A DNA stretch of 64,000 nt, taken from the NCBI GenBank assembly GCA_037013685.1, contig CM072884.1, positions 110,710,048 to 110,774,047 of the forward strand. Direction: 5' to 3'. The notes under the pieces are model-generated. The model was not told the origin of the DNA, did no database searches, and saw only the letters and a program-made list of their open reading frames with translations. Shown here in pieces: positions 22,800 to 59,089 of this stretch; positions within the stretch are counted from its first letter, which is position 1; the number at the start of each line of letters is the position of its first letter. Both the position numbers and the translations under genes were made by a program. The stretch comes from Acridotheres tristis. Its lineage: Eukaryota; Chordata; Aves; Passeriformes; Sturnidae.

Positions 22800-25700
22800 C
22801 TGTGATTCGGGAATAAGCCAGGGAAAAAAAAAATCACCTCAGAGCTAAACTTGGCTGCCTCCCCATCCTGCCAGGGTCAGATGGGATCTACAGCACCTCT
22901 GTTTTCCCCACGGAGCCACAGCCAGAAGCTGGAATTGAGAGTCACAGGAGGAATTTTGACGGATAAAATTCATCAGCTTTGAAGTTCGTCTTAACAGGAT
23001 TTAAAAGGACACACAGAATAGGTTGAAAGAATTAATCATTTATTTTATGCAGCATAAAATCTGATTTTTTACATAGTGTTTATCTGAAAATGGCAAGACC
23101 TGAAAGTACAAAGTATCAAGTTTTGGAAAATTGAGTGATGAGGCTTGACAGTAAGTGGGATAGACATCCTAACATAACCTGAAGATTGAATTAGAAAGAC
23201 TATGCCCCTTTTTTCAAAATTTTGATCCCATTTTCTTTTCAGTCAATGTTAAAAACATTGTCTAATTAAAACAAAACAACAGGTGAAGCAATGCCTCTCT
23301 AAGTTGGAATAATTTCCTTAAAGGTAAAATCCTTCCCACACTTCCTGAATATCTATCAAGTAACAGTTAATGTAGTGTTAAAAGCCTTAAAAGGTCTATG
23401 CATCTCCATATAAAACTTGCAATAAAAAAAGTGAACTGCCTATTTCAGGTAAGTCTGAAACACTGAACTTTGTATAGTTTATGCACACACAGAGTGCTGG
23501 CTAGCAAGGCAATTTTTTCCAGCACATATTGCAGTAATCCACGCCTTTGTGCTATCTAGAAATTGTCAGTTGTCTTCTTATTACCTCTAAACATTCTCAA
23601 CTCCTTTTTTTTTTACCACAGAATTTTCCAAAGGACAACCATGCTGCAAATACAGCCATTTAAACATTCAGCTCTATAACCCCTCTCTGCAAACACAGGA
23701 ATAAACATGCCCTTTGCAGGTTTGGCTTGGCCCTGTGAAAATTTCCCTCATCAGAGGGGGACTGGATGAGAGGATTGTTACAAACAATCTCCTTTATTCA
23801 AGTGTTTTGTCTCAATACACATTGCTGTAAAAATCAGAGCAAACTCAGTTGCTCAGCTGGAGTTGTTTATAGAACACAAGATGTCATTGATGGTGCTTTT
23901 ACAACTCCTTGTGGTCCTCCTCTCCACCCCTGGACTTCCTGAGGATGGAGAAAAAGGAGAATATACAGGACCAGGTCGTATTTCCAAGTGGGATGTGAAA
24001 GAAGTCCAGGGAACATAGTAAAATGCACAAAGGAGTTCTTGGCACACAGTAAAATTCAAGGACCATTGGCACAGGTAAAGTTCTGGCTCCAATTCTTCTC
24101 CTAATGGCACTGCAAGTATTTTCAACCTACAGTTCATTTTTAAAGTGTTAAGGAACTGCTTGAAATGGTAAACAAGAAATATGTATCTTTTGTTAGAAAA
24201 CTGAAATTTGAAAATGGAGATCTTAATCTTTCTGCAAATTTTTTTTTTTTTGGGGGGGGAGGAGGGAATGAGGAAGGGTGAATGGCCTGGAAGACAAATC
24301 AGAAAAAAATCAGATTTGCAACCAGCAAATTAGCAGGATAGCAACTATACTAAAATACATTTATTTTAAGTGCTTGTTATCAATAGGAAAAAAAAAAAGG
24401 AAGAGAGCACTTATTGAGGGCTAGTTCTTTGTAAATTCTAAAAATTGCCTTTTGTGTTTTACTTTTTGGCTAGCTCAAATTATGTATGTGCCTTCATGGT
24501 CTAATCTAAAATTCCCAGTATTTCAAAGACTACCTGACCACAAAGATCCAGCCAAATACAATCCATTCTTACATTAGTACTGCACAGACACTGATATCAG
24601 CATATTTTGTGATTTCCTGTCCTGCTGCTTACAAATGCCACTGCTGGGGGTGAGAAAGAGCATTGTGTGCACTGGTACATGGAGAGGGGAATATTCAGCA
24701 GCTGGGCAATGATCCAGCCTAAAGATGATCGTGCCCTGTGTTCACCTGGGGGTGGATAATTCCCAGTAGCACCAAAAGGCACCTTGGGGTGCTGGTTTCC
24801 AAAATATTGAGGTGAGTGGAGCCTTGCCAGAGGAAATGGGGACTGTTGGATGTTGCACCTACAGCAGCTTCTCAGCAGCTGCTGTCTCTCTGTGGCTTTT
24901 GTGTTTTGGATCCATCTCACCCAGGGGTTTGGCTGAAGCCAAGTATTTCTGCTAGCAGTCCCAAAGAGCCATAACCAGCATGCTGGATTACTCACAAGCC
25001 TGGATTAGTATTTAATTAAGCCTCAAAAGCCAGCAAATCTGACTGGCTCAGAAGATTGCTCATATCCCATTACCAACCTGTCTTCACTTCTCTCAACAGC
25101 AGCAAGGACTTCAGCAACCAGAAATGAACAATTTATCAACCAGAGAGTCAAGTTTGACAGGAACTAATATCTTGGTAAACAGTACAGCCTTTTCTGAAAA
25201 GGATCAATCTCTTATGCTCTTGCAATTTTTAATGAAGCTAGCTAAAGGCATCCTCTTTATTTTTCTTTCTGTAATTCCCTTTAATTACACTTCCATAGGT
25301 CACTGTACTAACACCCTTCATTACACTGCTCATGTTGCTATTTATATTCATGTCTGAGATGAGGATATGACAACCAACACCAGCCCAGTTGTTGGAAACC
25401 CCTACAGAAATCAAAGAAACTTCTAGCAGCACAACCATTTTGTAATACTGGAAAATTTAAGGATCTCTCTTTCTGTCTCTGGAAATGTTGCTGTGCTATG
25501 CAACTCTCACAAGCCTTTTAATATTTAAAAGGAAAAGCTTGGTAGACAAAAGGCTCATCCTTCAGCAAGACAAAGCCAACCAATAAACACCAAGGAACTG
25601 GGTACTCATAGGTTGATTTTAGCTGATAAATTTTACAGCTATTGAGCACAAGAGATACCAAAACCCCTTGATACACTGCATTTAGGCTGATTCAACATGC

Positions 25701-28700
25701 ACATCCTAAACACAATACTTCACCTTAAAAACGGAACAATCCCCTCCACATAACTTCTTTTACAGCGTCTGAACAAAAGCCTTATTAAAATGCTTCATCT
25801 GTTTCCCTCAGCATTTAAATTGCTCCAAAAAACCTATGATAATATTTCTAAAACCTGCGGGGGCAGCGGTGTAGAATTAACCTACTCCTAGGGCTGGGCT
25901 CAGGTTTAACCTCTCCAGCTCAAACCACAGCCCTTCAAATCCCTGGCGATTGCACCGATGGTATCAAATTACCTGCGAGGCTGCAGCCAGGGGAACGCAG
26001 ATTTCTGACACTTTCCTGGGGTGTGGTGTTACATCCCCATCAGAGCAGAGCTGGCTCAGCAACAAATATTGATATTTCTTACGAGGGATGGTTTGGAGTG
26101 CTGAGATTTGGAGCATCCTGTCTTCCATAATAAATATTTTCCAGTATCATCTTTACTCAATGCTCTGGTTTTTTTCCACTCCTCTTGCCTCCTTTTATTT
26201 TTAAGGTATGGTTTATTCTTACACCTGATGTTGGTTAACAGGAGCATAATATATCTCATAACATATATATTTTTTGAAATACATCAGGGAGAGAGATCAC
26301 TATGAGTTACCAAGTGACTACACTTGGTTATATTGTAGTCTATCACTGTGTTTCATCTTCCATACAAAACTGCTCGAGAGCATTATTTTTCTTAATGTGT
26401 TGTAGGCTAAAAATGAACCCACCAGGGTTTCCACTGCTCTCCTTGTTGCCAGAGCAACAAAGCAATGCTCACCTGAATTTCTGCCAGTGTAAGTATCAAT
26501 TTACAAGCCCAGATGAAGTTTGTGCTGCTCACAGGTGTCACTCACAGCATTTTTACTACAAGCCACATTTTTAGTGTGAAGGAATGCCAGGAAAACTCAA
26601 GAATATATCAGCATTTCATTTGTGCTACTTGGTTATTGCTCCTCTTTATTCAAGTGTTTCCCTTAAAATATCTTGACCAAGGACATTCAAAGGGAAAAAG
26701 GTAATATTAAATCTTTTATAGGAGATCCAGTGCACTAAGAAGACTTTGTTCACTCAGAAGAAATCTGATTAAAAAGCCTACTCAGAATCTTTCCCAGTAA
26801 ATACCTTCCTAAAACTCTTTGTGGTGAGGAGATAGGAGGTTCTGAGTTGAGGAGAGCAGTGATGAAACTTTTTACAAGTATACAAGTTGTTTTCACTTTC
26901 TGAATTGCAAGAGGGTTTATTTTTTAACCCAATCCATCCAAAATCCATACCTTGTTTCTGTTTGAAACAAGTGACAGAAGAAGAACTTCTATTGCCATGA
27001 TGTAGAAAAAGAAGGAATACAACTCTGGAGTTATTTGTTATGTGTAAAACTGAACCCAGGAGGACAACGTGCCTATATTAATAATATCTAATTAAAAGAT
27101 ATTAAGAAAGAGAAATGGAAAATAGAACACTGAGAAAACAGCTAAGCTCTATGGCTTATGTAATTCACAATTCTTCTCCTCTTAAAAACTAAGAGGCAGA
27201 GGAAGAAGGAGACAAATTCAAAATCCCCTCCTGTTTCCAACTCCAAATTCCACAAGAAACCATTTTCAGACATTGGATCACAGCATCAATTATTTAACTC
27301 TACTGAGCCAAGTAATCTGAAAGTGCAAGAATTGAAAAGAAAACCATAGGCACTTCCAGTTATGACGTGAAAGACATAAGTTAGTTAAAAAACCAAACCC
27401 CACAGTGTTTTATTTTCACACACATGACGTGCACCTTGTAAATGCACCATTCTTGAAAAAAAAAATCTTTCCTTATTCCATGCAGAATCAGATGCAGAGG
27501 CAGTGTGAATCACAGAGCTATATGAAGGGATTTTGGGCAGAAAATTGTCTAGGCAAGGGATTGGGAAATTCAGAGCTAAGCTTTTTTTTTTTTTCCCTCA
27601 TTTCCCACAGATATGCAAACTGCTCTGCTATAAAAATGCAAAGGAATATTTTTCCTTTTTCTATGTATTAAAAAAAATCCTCAGCCTTGCACTGTTTTAT
27701 CTTTCCAATCCAAACACTCAGGCCAGTGTTACAGAGAAGCCTGCAACTAGAGTAAAGAAAAATTGTCCTATCTGCAAAGAAAATACCTCATTCTGACCTC
27801 AGCACGATGATCTGCACTTGCAGAATGGAAGCCTGGTCAAATACATTCTGCTCTGCTCTTCCACTATTGTTTCCAGTCCCACCACGTGTTTGTTTTTAGC
27901 CAGGACACACACACTTCTTATTTGATTGATGCCAAACTGAACACCTCAAGTTGAAAAAGAAGCCAGCATAACGACTTTCACTTCACAGCCTGTCCATAAA
28001 GACAGGTACTTCTCCTTTGAATTTCTAGGTTGCTGAGCTCAGCCAAGTGAAAACAAAAAAAAGGGTTGTCTTTCTTATTTGGTTTTTCTTTTTGTTACAT
28101 GCTCGCTAGAAATACAGCAGAACACAGACCTTTCTTTCTTGTCTGTCTGTACATATGCAGATCAGCCTTTTCTAAATATCCAACTCAGAAAAAAACAACA
28201 AAACCCCACGAGGGGGGGAACTGAAAGGTTTCTTTCTTTTTTTTTTTTTGTGCACCAAAGTGGAAAGTCATGAAGTATTAATTTTTATAAAATCCAAAAA
28301 AATTCAAAGCCAAGTAGTTCCATTTGGTTGCATGGAGCACCTTTGTGCTTCAAGACCAGTTCTAATCCACACACTCACCAGTGGTAGCATCCTTGTAAAT
28401 TAAGAGAGGTAGTCTTGTTTTACTCTAAGGCTGAACAAGTTTGTTTCCCAGTTTTCACCACCTTGGACCATTTTGTTACAGGTCTCAGGGAGGGAGACCC
28501 TCTCAAGTGGCAGCAGTGATCTTGAGGGAAAGAAACCATAAACCAACATTTCTTCTTGATCTCCCTTGCTTTTTCTCTGCTGCTTAAGTCTGACTTTTCT
28601 CCCTCCCTCACACCATAAGCACAGTTTCAAAATAAACTGATGTAAACAGAAAGCAGTATTCATTTAATGCAATTAATAAGAAAGATTATTAATTTTTTTT

Positions 28701-28814
28701 CTCTTTTTCTACAGTCAGGGCTCGATTAGTTAGAAAATACTGACAGCTCCTTTTTTTGTGAAAGAGAGATGGGCATTTTTGTTCAGACAGTGGAAGAACA
28801 TCATGGTGTGGTTT
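22800..28814. other. Intergenic downstream of BACE2
   Basis: About 6 kb with no recognised gene. It contains T/G homopolymer runs near 24240-24260 and poly-T runs near 27582 and 28240. No transposable element was confidently identified. Confidence 0.5.
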
Positions 28815-28839
28815 TTTATTTTTTTTTAAAGTTTTTAAT
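28815..28839 (-). promoter_or_regulatory. Candidate BACE2 polyadenylation signals
   Basis: Minus-strand ATTAAA (28834-28839) and AATAAA (28815-28820) lie about 285-305 nt after the BACE2 stop in an A-rich context. They are the first such signals downstream, but internal A-rich DNA makes this uncertain. Confidence 0.35.
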
Positions 28840-29123
28840 TTTTTTTTTTTAAGAAGGTACTGTAGAGAGCATAAAGGCTCACTGTACTGCAGTAGCAAAT
28901 CCAGTACCGTAGCACTTCAGAGGTGTTTAACAGTGCTTTGGTTCAGAACCGGTGTTAGAAAATAAAGCTGTAAAAGTCACGACGTGGGATATTTGGTGGG
29001 ATTTTCAACAGGAAAACGTTTTGTAGGAACGTAGAAAGGACTGAGGAGGCATTGGCTTCTTCTCCTTGGCAGAGCTGTTTGTCCTTGGCCCTGGTTTTGA
29101 GTCAGTTTTTGGGATCCGGCCTC

Positions 29124-53591
<24,468 letters not shown>

Positions 53592-53623
53592 CTGCCAAAA
53601 AAAAAAAAAAAAAAGAAAAAAGG
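53592..53623 (-). promoter_or_regulatory. Long polypyrimidine tract at BACE2 exon 2 acceptor
   Basis: On the sense strand about 26 pyrimidines, mostly T, directly precede GGCAG at the exon 2 acceptor. The tract is much longer than at the other BACE2 acceptors. Confidence 0.7.
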
Positions 53624-53844
53624 AGAGGTGATTTGCATATCCAATTAAGCAAATGAACAACAACAAAAAAATCATTGCAGATTTTGTCTAAACTACCTTC
53701 GGTTTTAAAATCATGGTGAGCATTGATCTGAGAAATAAATTTAGTGTCACTTTTGGGAAAGATATGCTGCTGCAGCCCATCCAAAACAGCTGATCATGCT
53801 GAAATGCTTTAAAATAGTCCTGTTCCTGGAAGGGGGAAAACCCG

Positions 53845-53960
53845 CCAAGCCCACATTTGCACAGCAGATGAATTCCTGATCATCTCAATTTTTTTTTTTG
53901 GCCCAAGCCCACATTTGCACAGCAGATGAATTCCTGATCATCTCAAATTTCTTTTGGCCC
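53845..53960. repeat. 58-bp tandem duplication
   Basis: Two near-identical copies, 53845-53902 and about 53903-53960, each starting CCAAGCCCACATTTGC and ending in a T-run followed by GGCC. They differ mainly in the length of the T-run. It lies in BACE2 intron 1. Confidence 0.92.
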
Positions 53961-56415
53961 AACCCATGAGTCTTGGCAGTCTGTCCAGAACACAGGCTGA
54001 ATTATGGACTGCTTAAAGCACTGTTTGTCTTAGAGCTTGGGAGATTTCACAGTAGGGGCTGAGTGCAGGTCTGGACAGAAATAAGCAGAAACACGAAGCT
54101 GCCTCGTGGATTGGAAAACACAGGAGCAATGCCCAGTTCATCCTGAGCAGTAGTAACCTTCCACAGCCTTTACCACCTTTAAAAATGAGGATGGCAGAAT
54201 TAATAACACCATGATTGAAAGGTGGCCCAAGAGGGGGCCACTTGTTTGCTTCACTGGGAGGGTGATTTAGGCTGGAAATTGCCACAAAATGGACAAAAAT
54301 TGGACAAAATGAGACACCTCCTGTCCCCACCTAGCTCAGGTAACCAGGCTGGTCCATCACAGCTGCATGATGGCAAAGCTGAAGGAAACTGCAGGATAAC
54401 TTCTTTCAGTGAGACCTGGAAACTACATCAGGTACAGAACCATTAAATGATAAGTTTAAGTCAGCCAGAGACTCTACTGCTACCAAAATCAATGGCCACA
54501 CTCTTCCCCTGCTCTTGGCTGGATGCTTCCCAGGCCTCCCTGGCAAAGCCACAGGGCTGTGATGCAAATCAGATCAGGTTCCTCATCTACAGATGTCTAG
54601 AAAAAACAGCAATCTGCCATATCAGACAGCCACTCAAATTTGGTAGGAGAAGATATCAGAAAAGGGTGAGCCCCTCCTTTGCTGACAACACGGCCTCAGA
54701 TTGGCTTAAAACACCTGCTCCCCAGAAAAATATTAAAGAATTAAGAATTTTCCTGTAGGAGGGAGTGAGACATGAAGATTTGGTTGCCCATGGCTTAAAG
54801 CCAGCTCAAACCAGCCCCTTTGGTAGTGCCCATCACTCCTTAAGATGTGATGTAGCTTGGGATCTACAAAGGGAAGGGGATGTGGGAAGGGCAAGAGAGA
54901 ACGATCAGGGAACCAAGTTTGGTGTTGACAAAAGAAGTGGAGAAGAAGGGCTGAGCTCAGAAATGAGTGAAAACACAAAGGGGGATGAAGCATTTGAAAA
55001 AGATGTGCTGAGTCCTTCCCTAATTAGACTGAGAGTAGACAAAAAGTGTGAGTCAAGGTTTAGAAACACCTTTGGTTTGCTCATAGAGGAGGAGGGAGGT
55101 GATGGTTACCCTTGTTTCACCCTTTTACTATAGTATGGGGCTGAGGAACTCTGAAATTTAAACAAGAACACAAAAACAGCCAGTAATTTCTGAGAATCTC
55201 TTCTGATCTGCAGGCACACTCTGTCATTGGTGTTCCCAGCCCTAATCTTACAGAAACTTTAAGACTAAAAAGAAACAAACCAACAACCTTAGCCAAGTGC
55301 CTCGCTGCATCCCAGATTTTAGATTAGGCAAAGACAAGACATTAAAATTTATTTTGCAGCCACATGAGCTAGATAGAGACATCTAAGAACCAAAGGACAT
55401 CCACAAGTTCACTTGGCTCCAGGAGCTGAGGCTTTAAAAGAAAAGAACCTCTCAGGCACTGCAATAAAATCCAGTTTGCTACATACTTCATTTCAATGAT
55501 ATCAAAAGTCTAACATTTTTTCCACTACCTAACAAACTATTCATTTCTCCCCCTTCTCTGGCATAGAAATAGCATTAAAAATAAACAACAAAGAGCAGCT
55601 ACAAGGCGTGCATCTATCAGGAGTGACAAAATTTGCCTCAAAGGGGTGCTGCAGGGCTTAAATTAATTAGCCTTTCCATGGTAGTCTGTGATTCTTGAGT
55701 AATGGGCACTATACATCAGCTGCATAAATACATGTAGGTGTTGCCTTAGCCTCAGTGATATGCATGGCACCATACACGGAGGAGGACTTGGGGGAAAAGA
55801 ATAAAAAAAAAAAAACAAACAATCAAAAGCAAACAAAAGTCAGTAAATATGGTAAATATGACACACACGAAAGATATTTTACCCCCGCACCTTAAATACA
55901 ATGTTATCATCATCATAGAATTCACAGCCATGGAAGGAAAGGGCAAATTTACTACCCACAGGATGGAGCAAATCAAGATTTCCAGAAGAAAATAGATATC
56001 CCCACAAAGAAAGAGGGGAAGCACAAAGCTGGCTGCCCATGCAAGCTCCAGCCCACTCGGACAGAGCAGTGCTCACATGACAGATGCTATTGAGGCTGAC
56101 ATTCTCTGCTTGTGCATAATGAGATGCAGGCAGCCAGGGCAGACACTGATTTATTGTAGTCCTCACAATAGTGCCAGTGATTAGCAGCTCATTTTGGGGT
56201 GGGTATAACTTACTGAGTTCCCTTTCTCTCCTGGCTACCCTTCGGGTCTGAATTTTCTTTAGTGCTACCACGTCTCATTAAGAGCCACTTTGATGCTGTC
56301 CCCACTGGAGCCTGCTTCATTCCGTGCTGGGCTCATGGAGCAGCTTCAGGCAAGCTCTGGGGAGTCACAAGGTGGCCACTGAAGGAGCCATGGCCCGGGG
56401 GTGTCCATCCTGTCC
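53961..56415. other. BACE2 intron 1, part nearest exon 2
   Basis: No recognised gene or repeat family. No signal-peptide exon or CpG island that would suit BACE2 exon 1. Confidence 0.5.
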
Positions 56416-56419
56416 TGTC

Positions 56420-56905
56420 TTACTCAACCACAGAGAGCAGCCCTGCTGAGAAGGGCCTGGGGGTACCGGTGGGTTAAAGGTTGGACATGTCCTTGGAAAT
56501 GTCAACTTGCAGCCCAGAAAGCCAAAAGTGTCCTTGGCTGCATCCAAAGCAGGTGGGCAGAGGTGAGGGGGGGACGCTGTCCCTGTGCTCAGGTGTGACC
56601 CCACCTGCAGAGCTGGCCCAGCCCTGTCCCAGCTTGGGGAGGAGCTGGAGCTGCTGCAGAGAGCCCAGAGGAGGCAGCAGGATGAGCAGAGGGATGGAGC
56701 AGCTCTGCTGGGAGGAAAGGCTGGCACAGCTGGGATTGTTCAGCCTGGAGAGGAGAAGCTTTGGGCTGAGCTCAGGGTGGCCTTGCAGGGCCTGAAGGAG
56801 CTGCAGGAACCATGGAGAGAGACAATTGCCAAGGGATGGAGGGACAGCACCCAGGGAATGGAGGGACAGCACCCAGGGAATGGCTTCAAACTGCCAGATT
56901 AGATA
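56420..56905 (+). mobile_element. CR1 LINE fragment
   Basis: Resembles CR1 in plus orientation, with GGAAAGGCTGGCACAGCTGG and TTCAGCCTGGAGAGGAGAAG in order. A 22-bp unit (AATGGAGGGACAGCACCCAG plus GG) is tandemly duplicated near 56835-56880. Confidence 0.8.
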
Positions 56906-58325
56906 TTAGCATTAAAAACAATGTAAAACGACTTTCCTTTTCCTTTTGCTAGAAGGAAAGCCTTTTTTTTTCTTAATTTTTAGTGGGATTTTTTTGTGGT
57001 TTCCAAATTCAGTTTCAGACCTACACAACACTGAGAGCAAATGCACTTTCTTCCCCCTGCAGGTCACCTTAACCACAGCTGTGGGACATGAAACCTGCAT
57101 CTAGTAAAGTACCTGGAGATTTTTTTGCTGTCTGTATTTCCTATATGCAAATAGTGTTGTTATTATGAACAGGAGGCTCATAAAGATCCCTATTTTACAG
57201 TAAGCAAGACAGGATCATCCACCTCTGCCATGACAAACTCACAGAGGGAATCTGACGCTATCTATATGCCATTAATTTGTGGTTTTAAAAAGAAGCAAAT
57301 CCAAACTTTTTTACTGAAAGTCACAAACACTGAAAGCAGAAACCTCTGAGGTCATGCATTTTACATTTTTTCTACTCTGCAGGGGTAGAGACACGAAAAA
57401 AATCTCCAGTTCTAATGATTTGTTTCAACTGGAAGTCAAACACTTTGTCAATACTTGAAGGATCCCTTAAACTTTCCAGTGCTTGATTTAGCACCAGCAT
57501 CAAATAACACTTACTGCATGCTACACGGCTTCAATAATTTAACTTACCGCTATCTCTTTCACATTTTTAAGCCTTCCATTGCTAAATATTGTTGTGTTTT
57601 GCTATCACAAAAAACAAAAATTGCCTATTGATGTGTTATCTTTTTCCACTCAGCAAAGCTTTGGCCGTGTGTGGTTCAGGCACCTGCCTTGGTGCAGCAG
57701 GTGATGTCAATATGATGACATCCACACTAGACTGGCTGTTATTCATGCCTCATTTAACTGCCTGGCGTAAAACAATTTGCAGTTATCCACCATGCCTTCA
57801 CAAAGTGACTTCCTTCACATTTTCAAAGGAAAGTGAGAGCAGCAATCATTCATTTTTTGTTGCATAGAGGTGGTTGGTATCTCTTAGCTGGGACAGAAGG
57901 TGCCTCTGTTCTGGTACACACACCCTGCTCAGACTTTGCAGAAGTTTCTGTTCCCTATTTTAGTTTGAGGCTGGGACGTTTTGGTAACTTCCAGAAAAAT
58001 ATACAAAACAAAACCCCCAGGCTGAAAGTGCAAAATAGATTTCTTTGAAGCAGCTGTCTGCACGATTTAGCATCCACAGCCTTTTCCAGGTGTGGAATCC
58101 TAGGGCTTGTCCACAAACTTGTTGCTTTTGATGTGATTCTCTGGGTCACCCACACTGAACTAGGGATACTCTTCACCCCCACTAAAAGACTGGTCCATAG
58201 AAAAATCCACTCTATTTTTTTTCTCAAGTTCACGGGTCTGATCAATCTTTTTAGGTCAAGCAATAAAATTCCACCACTGGACAGGCTAACTTTCCACAAC
58301 TACTTGAGTGAGCTGCTGTCAGTCT
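56906..58325. other. BACE2 intron 1, nothing recognised
   Basis: AT-rich intronic DNA without an identified element. Confidence 0.45.
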
Positions 58326-58329
58326 TTTC

Positions 58330-58612
58330 TCCCAGATAACAAGTGACAGGATGAGGGGGAATGGCCTCAAGCTGCACCAGGGGAGGTTTAGGCTGGATTT
58401 TAGAGAAAAAATTTTATTGGAAATTGTTGTAAAGCACTTTACCAGACTGACCAGGGAAGTGGAAAAGTCATCATCCCTGGAATGGTTAAAAAAACATGTA
58501 GATATGGCACTGGAGAACATAGTTTATTGGTGAACATGGTGGTGGTGCTGGGTTGATGGCTGGACTTGATCTGAAATGTCTTTCCCAGCCTTAATTATTC
58601 TATGATTCTGTA
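58330..58612 (+). mobile_element. CR1 LINE 3' fragment
   Basis: ATGAGGGGGAATGGCCTCAA, then a segment ending TTATTCTATGATTCTGTAA, the CR1 3' terminus in plus orientation. Confidence 0.85.
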
Positions 58613-58835
58613 AAGAAACCATACTGCAAAAATATATTTGGCTCTTCATTCCTGCTTCAGCTGAAGCACAGGGAGTGGGGAAAAAAAGGAAGAGGATTTG
58701 CAGACATAGGGCCACAATAGACTAAACAACCTCATTCAGCCTGACATTTACTGCGGGGTTCAGTCAAAACTTTAATGATAATTAAATCGTTTCCTTCACA
58801 AGGCAGCAGAGGAAATAAGCTGGCCCTGTCAGAAT

Positions 58836-59083
58836 TCATGGAATCCCAGGATGGTTTGGGTTGGAAAGGACCACAAATCCCATCCAGTGCCACCCCTGCC
58901 ATGGCAGGGACACCTTCCACTGTCCCAGGCTGCTCCAGCCCCAATGTCCAACCTGGCCTTGGGCACTGCCAGGGATCCAGGGGCAGCCACAGCTGCTCTG
59001 GGCACCCTGTGCCAGGGCCTCACCTCCCTCCTGGAGGAAGAATTTTTTTCTGATATCTAATCTAAACCTATTCTCTTTTAGCA
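58836..59083 (-). mobile_element. CR1 LINE 3' fragment
   Basis: TGGTTTGGGTTGGAAAGGAC, CCACCCCTGCCATGGCAGGG and a segment ending TCTAATCTAAACCTATTCTC form a well-preserved reversed CR1 3' end. Confidence 0.9.
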
Positions 59084-59089
59084 ATGATC

